Notes: generated from the sequence alone by a model not told the origin. A stretch of 64,000 bases of DNA from Gonapodya prolifera JEL478 (GCA_001574975.1 KQ965754.1:143040-207039); one strand, 5' to 3'; shown: positions 23,299-35,547, counted from the first letter of the stretch. Numbers and translations: made by a program.

Positions 23299-26257
23299 TT
23301 ACTCCGAGCTCATTTGCACGGCAGCAGTCCTCCTAAGCGGGACATGCTTGACAAAAAGTGCACCCAAGAAACCCAATATACAGAACGGAATGCATGAAAT
23401 AAACCTGGTTCAGGAGAACCGAGGTCAGCACAAGCAATTGCACTCAAGCTTACAAAGAGATNACTCACGCATAACGTATTCCCACCACGTAGGCCTGCTT
23501 GATTGCCAGCTGGAGTGCGGCGAGTGCCAGCGCGGGGATGGACGAGAGGTCGACTTTCGCGCCACTGTACTGCGCCGTGAGCGAGGCGCCGAATGTCTAT
23601 GGCGGTAGTTGTGTACGTTTGTGGTGATTGGGGAAGAAGTGTGTTCCATGACAAGTTGTCACATACCTGAATTTGTTCCTGATTCAGGCGGTACTCTCTT
23701 GCAACGCTAGCAATGCCCGAAGCCGCGTGGTCCGTGAGCAAGTTCTGCATCACGGTTGCGAAGACCTGTATGTGCCCAATAACGCCAGCGTTTTGTGAAT
23801 TAGTTGTGGAAACGTCCCCACGCTTGCTTCTATACAACATACCGCAATACCCATAACTCCACCCAGCGAGCGCAAGAAGTTGGACACGGTGGTTGCGGGT
23901 CCGATCATATGGTCTGCGAAATGGTTCGGTCAGTGAAACTTGGAAGACGCGCCAGTGAGTGGAAGGGATAGAACTCACCGGGAGCGTTTGTCTGAGCCAT
24001 GAGCTGCCCAGTACTGAAATTGTGATTTGACAAGCGAAGTCCCACTGCCTCAGTACGACTTTCAACCCGCGAGCACGTCTGATAATAGCTCACCTCATGG
24101 TAATACCGAACCCGATACCGCACAGAACCTGCGGGACGACCTGCATCCATTTGGGGGAGTTTTCGTCCAAAAGAGTGAACAGACCCATTGCGATCGACAC
24201 AAGGGCCATGCCGAGTTGAGGGAAGCGGACGTATCTGTTTATTTGGAGCGATTACTGCTGGCCGTAACCTCAGCAGCGAAAGAAGCGTGAAAACTGACTT
24301 GCCCGTCTTCATCGTCACAATACCCGCAATGAAGGAGCTTGGAATAAGGAAGACCATGAGGGGGATGTTCATCACGCCGGAGCCTGTCGGGGAAAGCCCG
24401 AGAACGTCTTGGAAATACACCGGGAGGAAGTAGCTGCCGGATTGGTTTCGGTAAAACGTTTTGAATCTTGAGACGAGGCGAGGCACGCGAGGCAACGTAC
24501 CTGAGTCCGTACATCGCCCAGCCGACGAAAAAGAGTACGACGTTGGTGAAGATGTAGTTCTTGTCCCTGAACTGCAGTCACAAGGTAGCGGGGCCGGTCA
24601 CCTGAAACCCTTCCCATCAAAACCGGCGGGGTCCCCACTCACCAACGACAAGGGCACCACGGGTTCTCCAGCTCTTGCCTCCCACCACACGAACGCCACA
24701 AGCAGCACGAGTCCCACCGCGATGGTTCCAAGCACCTGTCCGCTGGCCCAGGGGTACGTGACACCGCCCCACGTGCATGCGAGGAGAAGGACGGATATGG
24801 AGGTCGTACAAAGAAACACGCCCAGGTAATCCACGCGGCGGAATTGGGAGCGTAACGAGCCTGGGGGGCGCGGGAGTTTGAGCGCGAGTTGGTAGGCGAT
24901 GAGGGCCATGACGCCGACGGGGATGCTGGAGGAGGGTTGGTAGTGGTTGGACGGTGAGATGTGCCATGGGGATGCGGTTTGGAACGGCAAGGGAGGCTTA
25001 CTTGATCCAAAAGCCCCATCTGTGAAGCATGTCAAGAAGCAAAAGCAAACATTGTTGAGGAGACTGAAAGGGATACGTATTCCCGGACTTGGCTCTGTAC
25101 TCACCGCCACGATAGGTTATCTGTGATGACACCACCAATGAACTGATTGCACGTTGGCATGATGTATATGTGGCCGGTTTATAATGTACGATGAACCACT
25201 TACAGGTCCTATAACGGCACACAGTCCAGTAATCCCCGCCATGCTGTAAAGGATGCATGAACTCTGTTAGTCAACCACACCACTCTTCCCTTTCAATGGC
25301 ACCAAACCATTACTCACATTCCCATATACTTGCCTCTCTCCAACGGGGCCACAATCTCGCCAATGACCACAAACGTGAGACTCTGGATCGCGCCCCCGCC
25401 GACGCCTTGGAAGATGCGCGACATGATGAGCATGATCATGGAGTTTGAGAGGGCGCAGAGCGCGGAGAAGATGATGAACTCGAGCATGAGGAGCATAAGG
25501 AGTTGTTTGCGACCGAACTGGTGAGTAATAATAATTGGTTGATCTCCTGGTGCAATAAGAGACCGCCCACAAATGACTCACGATGTCCGAGAGCTTTCCC
25601 CAGACTGGAGCGAGTGCTGTGGAAGTCAGGAGGTATCCTGGAGAGCGATAATAATTCAGTGAACCTGTCGCAAGGTTAGTTGCCTGTCAGAACTTATACG
25701 AACCTGTGCCGACCCATTGGTACGAGTCTGCCCCGTTAAGATCTCGTGCGATTGTGGGGAGCATGGTAGCTGCGTCGAGGTTAAGTTTAAAGTTTGGTCA
25801 GAACATCGCTGGAGGGAAGTCTCTCACCAACAAAGGCTGAACGTGAACAATGCGAAGGAAGGTCAAGTCAGCAACGACTGCCACAAGCGATAACTTCATC
25901 AAACTCACTTCCATCAAGAGCAGCCACCGCCATCCCCACAGCCAAGGCCAGCACGGCCAGTGCAATCATTCGAGGACTGTTTTGAATCTCGTCCGGTGAC
26001 TCTGGCGAAGACGCATCTTTTCCGGTGAGCTCTTTCGCTGTCGAGTCTGTCGAGTCTGCCGAGTCGGGCAAGTCCATTTTTATTGCGGTATCGGCGTCGG
26101 GTGCAGGATTATCAGGCTTTGCCAGCGTCAGGTCGGACGCATCCAAATTTGGTTCCGGCTTGAGCGGGGTAGCATCTGTGTGCGAGGGCGGGGGTTGAGT
26201 GATTGCCAGCACAATGGACTCCTCAGATGGTTTGCCTTGGATGTTGTCTGATGCCAT
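23299..26257 (-). CDS. MFS transporter copy 2 (DHA2 drug:H+ antiporter type)
   Basis: A 14-span major facilitator of the DHA2 group, which exports drugs or toxins in exchange for protons, probably at the plasma membrane. Start MASDNIQGKPSEES, then an acidic, Ser-rich cytosolic tail. TM1 reads ALAVLALAVGMAVAALDGS. Later exons give ADSYQWVGTGYLLTS, the motif-A stretch GKLSD, LQGVGGGAIQSLTFVVIGE, WGFWI, FTWGGVTYPWASGQVLG-like sequence, YFLPVYFQDVLGLSPTGSG, PQVLCGIGFGITM, NAPGEF, GPATTVSNF, ATVMQNLLTDHAASGIA and QYSGAKVDLSSIPALALAAL, ending VQMSSE. About a dozen exons are separated by short GT-AG introns. No lesion found. An N (23462) lies in the last intron. Confidence 0.85.
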
Positions 26258-26818
26258 TTTACTGGGGAAGAGGACTGTGGGGAACCTGACACGAGATTGG
26301 GAAGGCGCAAGGAGCCAAGGCAGCGGGCGACTGGCGGTTACCCTCGGGTAGCGATGGCGGAATGCGTTGCCGGCGTGGCGTGCGGAGACGCGGGCGAGAG
26401 ACGGGCGTGGGAGACAGAAAGCGAAAGTAAAGTGGTATCGACGGAGTGTGTCTGGGGTCCCTTTTTTAGTACCGCCTGATCCTGTTCTCCCGCATTTTCG
26501 GGGGGTGTTGACCTGGCAGACGTCTTGGCAGGAATCATTTTTCTTTTGCGCACGGGGCTTTACAACCGCTTGGGGGCAAAAGCGTTGCTTATCAAGACTG
26601 TGAAGTGCGCGTCGACAACACAAACCCAACCTTCCTAATTAAGTAAATGTTCTACTCCGTCCAATCTAATTTTTATTCGATTATCTTTCACCGGGCTGGG
26701 CCGTTTTCGTCCTCGTCCGTTGTTTGTGGAGATTTTGAAAAGGGGGTCCGGTGACATTACATTGGAATTCATTTATATTTCACACATCATCAGACAGCTC
26801 GTCTTTATGAAATTGTAC
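26258..26818. other. Spacer between MFS copies 2 and 3
   Basis: About 0.56 kb holding the copy 2 promoter and the copy 3 3' flank. An upstream extension of the copy 2 frame exists (to 26629) but has no MFS similarity and is probably 5' UTR. Confidence 0.5.
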
Positions 26819-29800
26819 TCACTCCGAGTTCATTTGCACGGAAGCAGTCGTCCTCAGCGGGACATGTTTCACAAACAACGCAGCCAAGAAACCCAAAATA
26901 CAAAACGGAATGCATGAAATAAACCTATTCCATACACGACTCAGGTCAGCGCAAGCAATCACATCGAGGACGTGGACGTCAGGCTCACTTACGCGTATCG
27001 AAGTCCAACGACGTAGGCCTGCTTGATGGCCAGTTGAAGTGCGACAAGGGCAACGGCGGGGATGGACGAGAGGTCGACTTTAGTACCGCTGTACTGGGAT
27101 GAGATCGAGGCGCCGAATGTCTATTAGAGGCGGTTGGTTGGTGTGTGAGTTTTGGCCATTCGAAAAGATTCCGGCTCCACAAGCTGTACGACGTAATGAC
27201 CACGTCGCACGCACCTGAACTTGCTCCTGACTCAGCCTGTACTCCATCGCAACGCTGGCAATACCCGACGCCGCGTGCTCCGTCAACAAGTTCTGCATTA
27301 CCGTCGCGAAGACCTGCAAAGTACATCACCCAGTGTCAAGTGAGATGTGTGAAATGTCCCTGCCTAACTCCTTGTCCAGACAACATCGCAAACGTACCGC
27401 GATTCCCATAACAGCACCCAGCGAGCGCACGAAGCTTGATACGGTTGTGGCGGGTCCGATCATTTCGTCTGCCAATTTTTTGAACAGTGGAACGGTCAGA
27501 CTGTTGTGATTTTGCGGGAGCAGCGACTGCCGACTGCCGAGGAGGAACACGGAAGGCAACAACTCACCTGGAGCGTTCGTCTGCGCCATAAGCTGACATG
27601 TGCTACAAATTCCAAACAAAAAAATTGAGAATCAAGATCACTGACCGACTCCTCACACACCAAGTTTCATCGCACGAGGCGAGCAGACACGCACGTCATA
27701 CACATACCGACGCCGACGCCGCACAAAATCTGCGGGACGACCTGCATCCATTTGGGTGAGTTTTCGTCCAGGAGCGTAAACAGGCCCATCCCGACTGATA
27801 CGAGGGCCATGCCGAGTTGGGGGAAGAAGACGTACCTTAAATTTCGTGCGCATGCAGTCGAGGGTAGAGCGTAGAGGTTATTTCGTCAATCGAAGGCTTC
27901 CGGTACGATCAATGTGTACTATCGTACGCGCACTCACAGTCCCGTCTTCAACGTAACAATACCTGCAATAACCGCGCTCGGGAATAGGAAGGCCGTGACA
28001 GGGATGTTCATGACGCCAGACCCCGTCGGTGTCAAGTCAAGAACGTTCTGGAAGTACACGGGGAGGAAGTAGCTGTTGGATTGGTTTCCGCAAAATGTTT
28101 ATGTGAAAAAATGGCCGGCAGGTGAGGGAGGGAAAGAGACGTACGCGATCCCGAACATGGCCCAACCGATGAATAAGAGTATGATGTTAGTAAAGACGTA
28201 GTTGCGGTTCTTGAACTGCAGTCACGGAATCGTGCGGCCTGTCAATATCACAATCACATTCGCCAAAACGAACTCAACCTTACCAACGACAACGGCACCA
28301 CCGGCTCGACCGCCTTGCCCTCCCAGTACACAAACACCCCCAGCATCACAATCCCCACCGCGATCGTTCCCAGAACCTGTCCGCTGGCCCAAGGGTACGT
28401 GACGCCGCCCCACGTAAAGGCGAGCAGGAGGAGCGACATGGAGGACGTGCAGAGGAACACGCCCGGGTAGTCGACGCGCCGGAATTTGGAACGGAGTGAG
28501 CCCGTGGGGCGAGGGAGTTTGAGGAAGAGGTGGTAGGCGATGAGCGCGAGGACGCCGACGGGGATGCTGCAGGGTGGAGTGTGGGGAATCGGGTGAGTGG
28601 GGTGGGAGTGGGTTTGTTCTGGGATGGAAATTGGAAGGTGAAGGCTTACTTGATCCAGAAGCCCCATCTAATTAGAAGAATTGAGAGAAGTGAAAGCAAA
28701 CGATGAGCAGACGGAGAAGGAAAACAGCAGGGTAGAAGTTGGGTCTGGACTCACCGCCACGAGAGGTTATCTGTGATGACACCGCCGATGAACTATAACC
28801 GCGGTCCGCGTATTGGACATTTTGGTATGATGAAAGCGGTGCTGGTTGATAACCGAGTCGATGGAGCACGAGTACTCACGGGTCCAACAATGGCACACAG
28901 CCCAGCGATTCCTGCCATGCTATAAAGAATCGCGGAGAGAACAATGTCAGCGTCGGGCATCACAACCTCACGCTTCCGCCTTCCCCTTCGCCCGTCACCA
29001 ACACCCCCCGTCCCCTCCCCACCGAACCACCACGTCCACCACCACCACCATCTTACTCACATCCCCATGTACTTTCCCCTCTCCAACGGAGACACAATCT
29101 CGCCAATGACGACAATCGTGAGGGCTTGGATCCCGCCGCCGCCGACGCCTTGGAGGATGCGACACATGATGAGCATGATCATGGAGTTGGACAGGGCGCA
29201 GAGCACGGAGAAGAGGATGAATTCGAGGACGAGGAGCATGAGGAGTTGTTTGCGACCGAACTGGGGATGGGGCCGGGGGCGGGGGGCGGGGGGGGGGAAA
29301 GGGGTTAAGAATTGGTTGATGTCCTGGATTGGATGCAGCAAGAGACGGCGCGAGAGAGACTCACAATATCCGAGAGCTTTCCCCAGACAGGAGCGAGTGC
29401 TGTGGATGTGAGGAGATATCCTACATGGGTGAAAAGAATGATTGAAGTGCATGTGAACAAGCCGTCGCAAGGTTGATTAGTCAGAACTTGACCAACCTGT
29501 GCCGACCCATTGGTACGAGTCCGCGCCGTTGAGATCTCGTGCAATTGTGGGAAGCATGGTGGCTACGCAAGGGCAGAGTTTACATAACTTGCACGCCTGC
29601 CCAAGGACGTCGACAAGGACCAAGTCACTCACCTACGAAAGCTGTTGGAAGTTTTGAAGGGAAGACCGTCCCGTACCGTAACGTTCAGTTAGCCATAGCT
29701 GCAACACGTCACAAGCGACAACCGAATTGAACCCACTTCCGTCAAGAGCTGCAACTGCCATTCCCACCGCCAATGCCAGCACCGCCAGAGAAATGGCTCG

Positions 29801-29956
29801 TGAGCTGTTCTGAATCTCGTCCGGTGACTGATCGGAAGACGAAACATCCTTGGCCTCGGGATGTTTATCGCCCGAGTCCACCGAGTCCATTTTGATTGCT
29901 GTGTCCGGCAGCGGCGCAGGAGCGTCGCTGTTATCCTGCGTGTGTTGCGATGCCAT
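26819..29956 (-). CDS. MFS transporter copy 3 (DHA2 drug:H+ antiporter type)
   Basis: The promoter-proximal member of the MFS array, with the same exon plan as copy 2. Start MASQHTQDNSDAPAPLPD, an acidic tail, then SLAVLALAVGMAVAALDGS. The exons follow: STALAPVWGKLSDI; RKQLLMLLVLEFILFSVLCA; CRILQGVGGGGIQALTIVV; SPLERGKYMGM; WGFWI; VGVLALIAYHLFLKL; TWGGVTYPWASGQVLGTIAV; FLPVYFQNVLDLTPTGSGVM; PQILCG-like sequence; QTNAPGE; QNLLTEHAASGIASVAMEYR; QYSGTKVDLSSIPAVALVAL; and the last exon FISCIPFCILGFLAALFVKH, ending VQMNSE. No stop or frameshift found. It is clearly diverged from copy 2 in the cytosolic tail and third-position bases. Confidence 0.85.
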
Positions 29957-30315
29957 TGTGCGACCAGATGAGTGCGGGACTTGAGGGCGGGATGGCGGCA
30001 CGTGTCCTTTTGTTGGTACAGGCCGCGGCTAATCCACTCTTCCGCGGCTTCCGTGGCCACTGCGGCAAATCATGTATAAACGACGTGGCAACGTGGCTTC
30101 AGCCACAACACCAGAGGCTCCGCCATGGCTTTTTCCATCGTGTGTTGGAACTCGGGATGGGCGAGTTGAGTGGCTTGTACCACGCCCAATCTGCATCTGC
30201 GAGAATCGCTTCGCATTTCTGGAAAACAATATTCATCAAAGAGGAATCCTTGTTCGACTTCTCCTCAAATACATGAATATTTCACCTTGCGTTCTGATTT
30301 CTTCCCCCTACTCCC
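29957..30315. other. Intergenic region
   Basis: Promoter of MFS copy 3 and the 3' flank of the peptidase remnant. No gene seen. Confidence 0.5.
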
Positions 30316-30370
30316 CTACTCCTTGCGATGCTTTTCGAGCCAAGTGAGCACCTCCTCGTGCCACTTGAGA

Positions 30371-30402
<32 letters not shown>

Positions 30403-30641
30403 ATCGGGGAAGTACAGCAGCTTGCTCTCGTTCCACGTCGCTGCAGCGCGGTGAACGTGCCAAGCCCGTCGGTCAGGGGAAGCCGAAAGTCTTTGGCGGA
30501 GTGGATCATGAGCATGGGTGAACGGAGACGAGGTCCACGGGAGTAAACGGGCGACCAGATGCGGTAGTGGATTGAGCAGCCAGCACGGATAGCGGGATGA
30601 TTATGGGGAACAGGAGGAGGCCAACCCGAGTTGTGGGTTGC
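30316..30641 (-). pseudogene. Dipeptidyl-peptidase-5-like (S9) gene remnant with internal deletion
   Basis: The 5' end (from 30641) encodes a signal peptide (VGLLLFPIIIPLSVLAAQ) followed by RPFTPVDLVS, typical of the start of secreted fungal S9 peptidases. The sequence then jumps straight to the C-terminal catalytic end: SPMLMIHSAKDFRLPLTDGL with the Asp region, then out of frame LLYFPDENHWVLKPANSLKW (catalytic His region) and WLEKHRKE, stop at 30316. The propeller and nucleophile domains, several hundred codons in a complete enzyme, are missing. The junction shifts the frame to an early TGA, and a second one-base slip lies between ALQRRG and SKLLYF. It cannot encode an active enzyme. Confidence 0.85.
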
Positions 30642-31538
30642 ATTTCTTCGGTGGAAAGGGGTTACAAGACGAAGAGCTCAAACCCTCGATTTTCGACGAT
30701 GCCTGTCTTTCAGAGTCGTTCGTGTTACCTCGGAACATATGTTCAGGAAAATGATAACGTAGGTTGAACAATCCATACCTGGTTGACATTTGATGGTTGT
30801 GGTAACTGTGTTCAGAAGCGTTCTGACAAGACGTCAGTAAGGAAAACTCTGCTTGCTTCTGCAAACAGATACAGATTTGCGGGCACTTCCAAGAATAAGA
30901 GGCGTTTATCAATCGTTTTTCTAAGTACCTCCAGAGTTCGGCGCCAAACTGATTATGTGGCGCCGATGAAATAATGTTTGACAATTCAAGTGATACAGAG
31001 ATTTTGGCATTCATTGAATGTAGGAACATGACACCTGTTATGTTGTGATTGTGATGTGGAAAAGTGGGTGTAAAAAGCACCACCACACAAATGTGGCGCA
31101 TGCTCATGGCACTGCCGAGGCATGCCACTCCCTAGCCAAGTGGATTTAAAGTTGGCTGGATGTGTTTGTGGGGTGGTGGTGGAAAGAGGTGGAAAGAAGT
31201 CACACTGTTGTCGCCCAAGCCGCGATCGCGATTCTGGACCATTTCAAGACTAAATGTCTAGCAAAACACCGTCGTCCGACCCACCCAGCATTCAATCTTT
31301 GAATTTGGCTTCTTTGGAATTGCATGATAGATTGATTGACTTTTTTGTAAATCGCGAAAGAGCGATGTTTGGATGGCATGGAGTCTCGAACAGATAATCC
31401 ATGATTTCCATTGCGCAAAATGACATCTATCAGCAAATGAAAAGCACAACTGGAATTATTAGTGGCTCTTTGTGCCGGAATTGTACCGCGCCTTTGCTCC
31501 GATGTTCAGTGTTCTCAGTCCTCCGGGAAAGTCCCAAG
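30642..31538. other. Intergenic region
   Basis: About 0.9 kb. Several overlapping short frames on both strands, none with family features. Upstream in-frame Met codons for the phosphatase gene begin at 31401. Confidence 0.5.
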
Positions 31539-32318
31539 ATGACAAGGACAACTCTGCTCACAGCCGGAATCCTGCGAATTAAAACTCGGAGGCTCTTTTC
31601 CTCCCAGGAATCTTCCCTTCCACGCGAATTCGCTGTTATGAAGCAGCATCAACTCGTTTCCCTTCTGCGGGACCCATCTCTCCAAATCGGGTACGCAGCT
31701 TCCCCCGCTCTTCTCCCTTCCTCTCATTTCCATCTTTTCCGTCTCTCACTTCCCTCCGATCACACCAGGCGCGACTTCATCGTGGTTGACGTGCGCGACC
31801 CCGACCAATTTGCAAAATACCACGTGAGAGGCGCTCTCAACGTCTCTGAAGGCACGCTCGTCGGTGCTGATCCGTGGGAAGCAGTCGAAATACTGAGGTT
31901 GGAGGCGCTCAGACACCGAGAACAGTCATTGGAGATGCCTGGAAATCGAACAAGGTCGTCTACGACCCAACAACAGCGCGCCCAAACTGCGACTGCAGAA
32001 GCAGAGGCCAATGCTGAACCATGGCCATCCCCTTTACCCCCCGTCCTCGTCTTCCACTGCAACCTCTCGCTCATCCGGGGTCCTAAATCCGCCACCCACA
32101 TCCTGCAAGGTCTCCACGAGCACGAACAAAAACGCGCCTCGCTACGACACGAGGGCCTGGATGACGCCGAGATCCGTGACAAGTACGGTATCGCAGCGGA
32201 TGTCGTGCGGTCAGTCAATCTCCTCGAGGGCGGTTCGAAAGCATGGCTGAGAGTGTTCGGACCGGGTGGAGAAGCAACAGAGGATACGACGGATCTCATT
32301 GTCTTGCAGGATTCTTAG
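31539..32318 (+). CDS. Rhodanese/CDC25-like phosphatase (Ych1/Acr2 type)
   Basis: A rhodanese-fold protein of the CDC25/arsenate-reductase subgroup. After a leader with LRIKTRRLFSSQ (mitochondria-like) come MKQHQLVSLLRD and a 78-nt intron (31691-31768). The rhodanese strand RDFIVVDVRDPDQFAKYHVR follows, with GALNVS and the active-site loop FHCNLSLIRGPKSA. That loop is a CX5R signature with the RGP extension typical of CDC25, Ych1 and Acr2. A Gln/Ala-rich insert (about 40 residues) separates the two halves. The C-terminus has VNLLEGGSKAWL. The start could be 31401, 31539 or the Met before KQHQL. Phosphatase or arsenate reductase activity cannot be separated from sequence alone. Confidence 0.8.
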   Translation: MTRTTLLTAGILRIKTRRLFSSQESSLPREFAVMKQHQLVSLLRDPSLQIGYAASPALLPSSHFHLFRLSLPSDHTRRDFIVVDVRDPDQFAKYHVRGALNVSEGTLVGADPWEAVEILRLEALRHREQSLEMPGNRTRSSTTQQQRAQTATAEAEANAEPWPSPLPPVLVFHCNLSLIRGPKSATHILQGLHEHEQKRASLRHEGLDDAEIRDKYGIAADVVRSVNLLEGGSKAWLRVFGPGGEATEDTTDLIVLQDS

Positions 32319-32469
32319 AAGGGGTTTGTGTCAAGGAACGGACTGCACTGGCAACAGCCTTTCAGTTAATGAATACCTCATTTACATTGATCAGCTGCGC
32401 ACAAAGAAAACACAATATGAATACAAGCCGTCTGCCATCTATCCATGATGTCGCTCTACTACACACTTC

Positions 32470-35006
32470 CTACTGCTCGCCCTCCCCACCTGCCTCCGCC
32501 TCCTGAATCCTCGCCACACTCACTCTCGATGCAGCCCGTTCGGGCACTTTCTTCCCGTCATCCGCACCGGGGGCATTCAACACAGCCTGCGACGCTCTCT
32601 TGCTCATGGGTGCTGACTTGTGGCTCGCAGACGATGGCGCTTGCCCCTGGGGTGGCAAGTCGGCCACGAAAGACGCGGCACCTGGTTGTTGCTCCATTGC
32701 GGTGGTGGGGAGGGCGACGGGTTGACTGGCGGGAGTGGCTTGTGCGCGGCCGTACTCCTCAATGCGGTCGAGGAGGGTTTTGGAGTAGTCCGGAGAATAG
32801 TACCTGACGTCGTCACGCAAATGTTTCGGCGCACTCAACCACCCCTTGAGACACAGCAAGCACCCACCTCACAATCTCCTCTGGATAACAATCCTCCACA
32901 ATTCTTACCGCCTCAGCAATCTTGCCTCCCTTCCACTTCTCGCCATCCTCCTCCTCCAACCGTCTCTTCACCACCTCAAGCCTTCCCAACCCTCCACGAC
33001 TCACAAAGTCTTTCCGCGCCGCCACATCGTTGGGCAGGACTTTGGCAAGCTGCACGATCACGTGCTTGACCACCGACCGTGGCGCCGTCGTGGTCAGGAG
33101 CGGGTCCAAATGAACCAGTCCCGTCGTCTTGGCAAGCACGAACTTGAGCGCGCGGTGGGCTTTGGTGGGGAGATCGGAGGCGTGCATGGGTGGGATGGGT
33201 TTGTCGGAAGACAGGTCTGCCATTGGGGGTGTTGCGGGGCGGGCGTCGATAGGGGATCCGCTTGGGTTGGAGACTGGGACGTGGGCGTGCCGCGCGACGA
33301 TGTCGGCGAGGCGAAGGAGCGCCCCAGAAGCCGCTACAGCGCGGGCGTGTTCGGGGGAGTGACGGCCGACTTGGCCCAGTGTCCACGCGCAAGCCGACTG
33401 AGCAGGGGTGATCCGCATAGTTGGTGACCGATCAGCACTCGGCGCCAACACATCAACGACCAACCTTAACCAAATCCTCCTCGTCGGTATCCATGGCCCT
33501 AGCGACCGCATCCACACCCCCCGTTACAGCTACCGCGAGGGCAAGAGCCTCCCCGAACGCGGAGATGTACCCGAGCGCCATGATTCCCGGAAGGCGGGAC
33601 ACGCCAGTGGTGGAGGTGACGTAGTCGACGAGCGGGGCGAGGGCGCCGGAGTTGACAAAGAGTTGGGAGAGCTAGGCCGGTGTGGATGGGTGTGGATGGG
33701 TGTGGATGGGTGTGGATGGGTGTGATTGTGGTGGAGGTGAGTGGTGGAGACTTAAGCTTTGGACTGATGGAGTTGGACGTACCTCTTCGGAATGCTTGAC
33801 AACCTCACACACCAACGTCGCCGCGGCCCTCCTCACCGCCGCATCCTCATCTCTTACACCTCTCACCACGGCTTCGACCACAACCGCGCCATCGTCCCCG
33901 GCGCCCTGCCCGTCCACCACGCTCTCGGCCATGTCGATCCCGTGCTTGGCGATCTGACCCAGCACCGAAAACGCCTGGCGCCTGAGCTTGGCGTCCGCGT
34001 GTGTCGTCAGGGGAGCGAGGTGTCGCACGGCAAGGGCGTCCAGGACGGCGTGCGCGAGGGGTGGTGTGTGTTTGGAGATGTCGGAGAGGGCAGACGCGGC
34101 GACGCGTTTTAGGGGGCTGGAAGGTTCTTGCAGGCAGAGGACGAGGAGGGGGAGGAGGGAGGCTGAGACGACGCGTTGGGCGAGGTCTTTGTGGTGGGAA
34201 CGGATCATCGGCAGGTGATCAGTTCCACTTTTTAACACCTTTGCTATATCTCTCTGCAAACTTGGACTCACCCGAATTCTGTCTCGCGACGTACCCCACG
34301 GCCCACACGGCGCCCTCTTTCACTTGAGGATCAAAGTCTTCGATGCACCTGGCGAGTGCGGGGAGAGCTCCTCCATCCGCGACGGAGCGGGCGTGGGCGG
34401 GGCTGTGCTTAGCGATGGAGCGGAGGACGAAGGCGCAGGCTTTTTTGTGGAAGCGCTGGGAGGGTGGGGATTAGGGTCGTCTGAGATTGGTGACTTAAAT
34501 ACATGCAGCTGCGATGTCACCGGAAGCTGGCTGGCTGGTCGCCAGTCCCGTATGTCGATCCGCCTCGATACATCCCGATCTCCACCGCTTCCGTCTCCTC
34601 CTACTGCTCTCACAAGCGTGGGACTCACATTCCCATCAACCAACCCCCCAACCAACCCCTCCACAATCCCCTCCCTGACAACCTCCCCCGCCACCTCCTC
34701 ACTCCAACTCGCCATCCGTCCGACCGCCATCGCTGCCGCCTGCTGCACCGCGGGGACCGCATCCGTCATGAGCGGGCGCAGGAGTCTCGTCGCACCCGCG
34801 GCGGCCAGAGCGTCCGCTGTGCCTTCACGAGCAGCGAGCTCGGCGAGCGATTGGGCGAACAGGAGCCGTTCCCGCTGGTACCTGTCGAAGAGGGATAAGA
34901 GCTGGCGCTGGGCGGTTGAGGGGAGGGAAGCGAGAGGAGTTTGTGGGGTGGGAGAGAGACGCTTTGCTGCGGATTGGGGAGATCGGTTGAACGCTGTGGG
35001 CGGCAT
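32470..35006 (-). CDS. SPAG6: SPAG6/PF16 axonemal armadillo-repeat protein
   Basis: Central-pair protein of motile flagella, built of armadillo repeats. Start MPPTAFNRSPQ, then QRQLLSLFDRYQRERLLFAQ, LAAREGTADALAAAGATRLL and VQQAAAMAVGRMASW. The next exons give VSASLLPLLVLCLQEPSSPL, KRVAASALSDISKHTP, KLRRQAFSVLGQIAKHGIDM and SRLPGIMALGYISAFGE. Then SACAWTLGQVGRHSPEHARA, KHVIVQLAKVLPNDVAARKD and VEDCYPEEIVR follow, joined after an intron to YYSPDYSKTLLDRIEEY. The order and number of repeats match SPAG6. A Ser/Ala/Pro-rich tail of about 90 residues extends past the usual end. One intron holds a 10-bp minisatellite. Confidence 0.93.
33681..33720. repeat. 10-bp minisatellite in a SPAG6 intron
   Basis: Four exact copies of TGTGGATGGG, followed by a degenerate fifth. 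They lie in the intron between the VCEVVKHSEE and LFVNSGALAPL exons. Confidence 0.85.
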
Positions 35007-35547
35007 CGTGGGGAAACGAAGCGGGCGGAGATGCAGCGGTGGATGCTGGAATTCTGCACTCTGATGGATTGATGTGAGTTTGTTCTTCGTGCGAGTCTGG
35101 CGGAGGTGGGAGTGTGCGAAGAGGCTGTGGCCATACGATCAGGCACCTGTCCATTCACTCGCTTTGCCATCCTCCAACTGCAAATGCTATTTCGTGCGTA
35201 CTAGTGAAATATTTACCACTCAAGGTACTCTAACAAAAAAGCTACGGCCAAACGTCTCTTGAAAAACTCCAAAACATCTCGTGAAGAAAAGGAAAAATGC
35301 GCGATTAAAAATGCCGACTACCGACTGATATTGTCGACTGTGGTGGGGGGAGCATGCTGCCCGCAGCGGGGTGGTGGATATAAAGATGGTGCCAAAGACA
35401 AAAAGTGGAAACTGGAAAAGGGGAGGGAAGAGGCCGTCCTGGAGAGCGTCCAGATGCAATGCAACAGTTGAGGCGTAGTCGTCCAAAAGTAGCTGAGGAG
35501 CGGGGATGGTATCGTCCAACATCGACCTCTGAAAGCAAGTGCTCCGG
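35007..35547. other. Intergenic region
   Basis: About 0.54 kb between SPAG6 and the next minus-strand gene. No gene seen; several overlapping short frames only. Confidence 0.5.
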
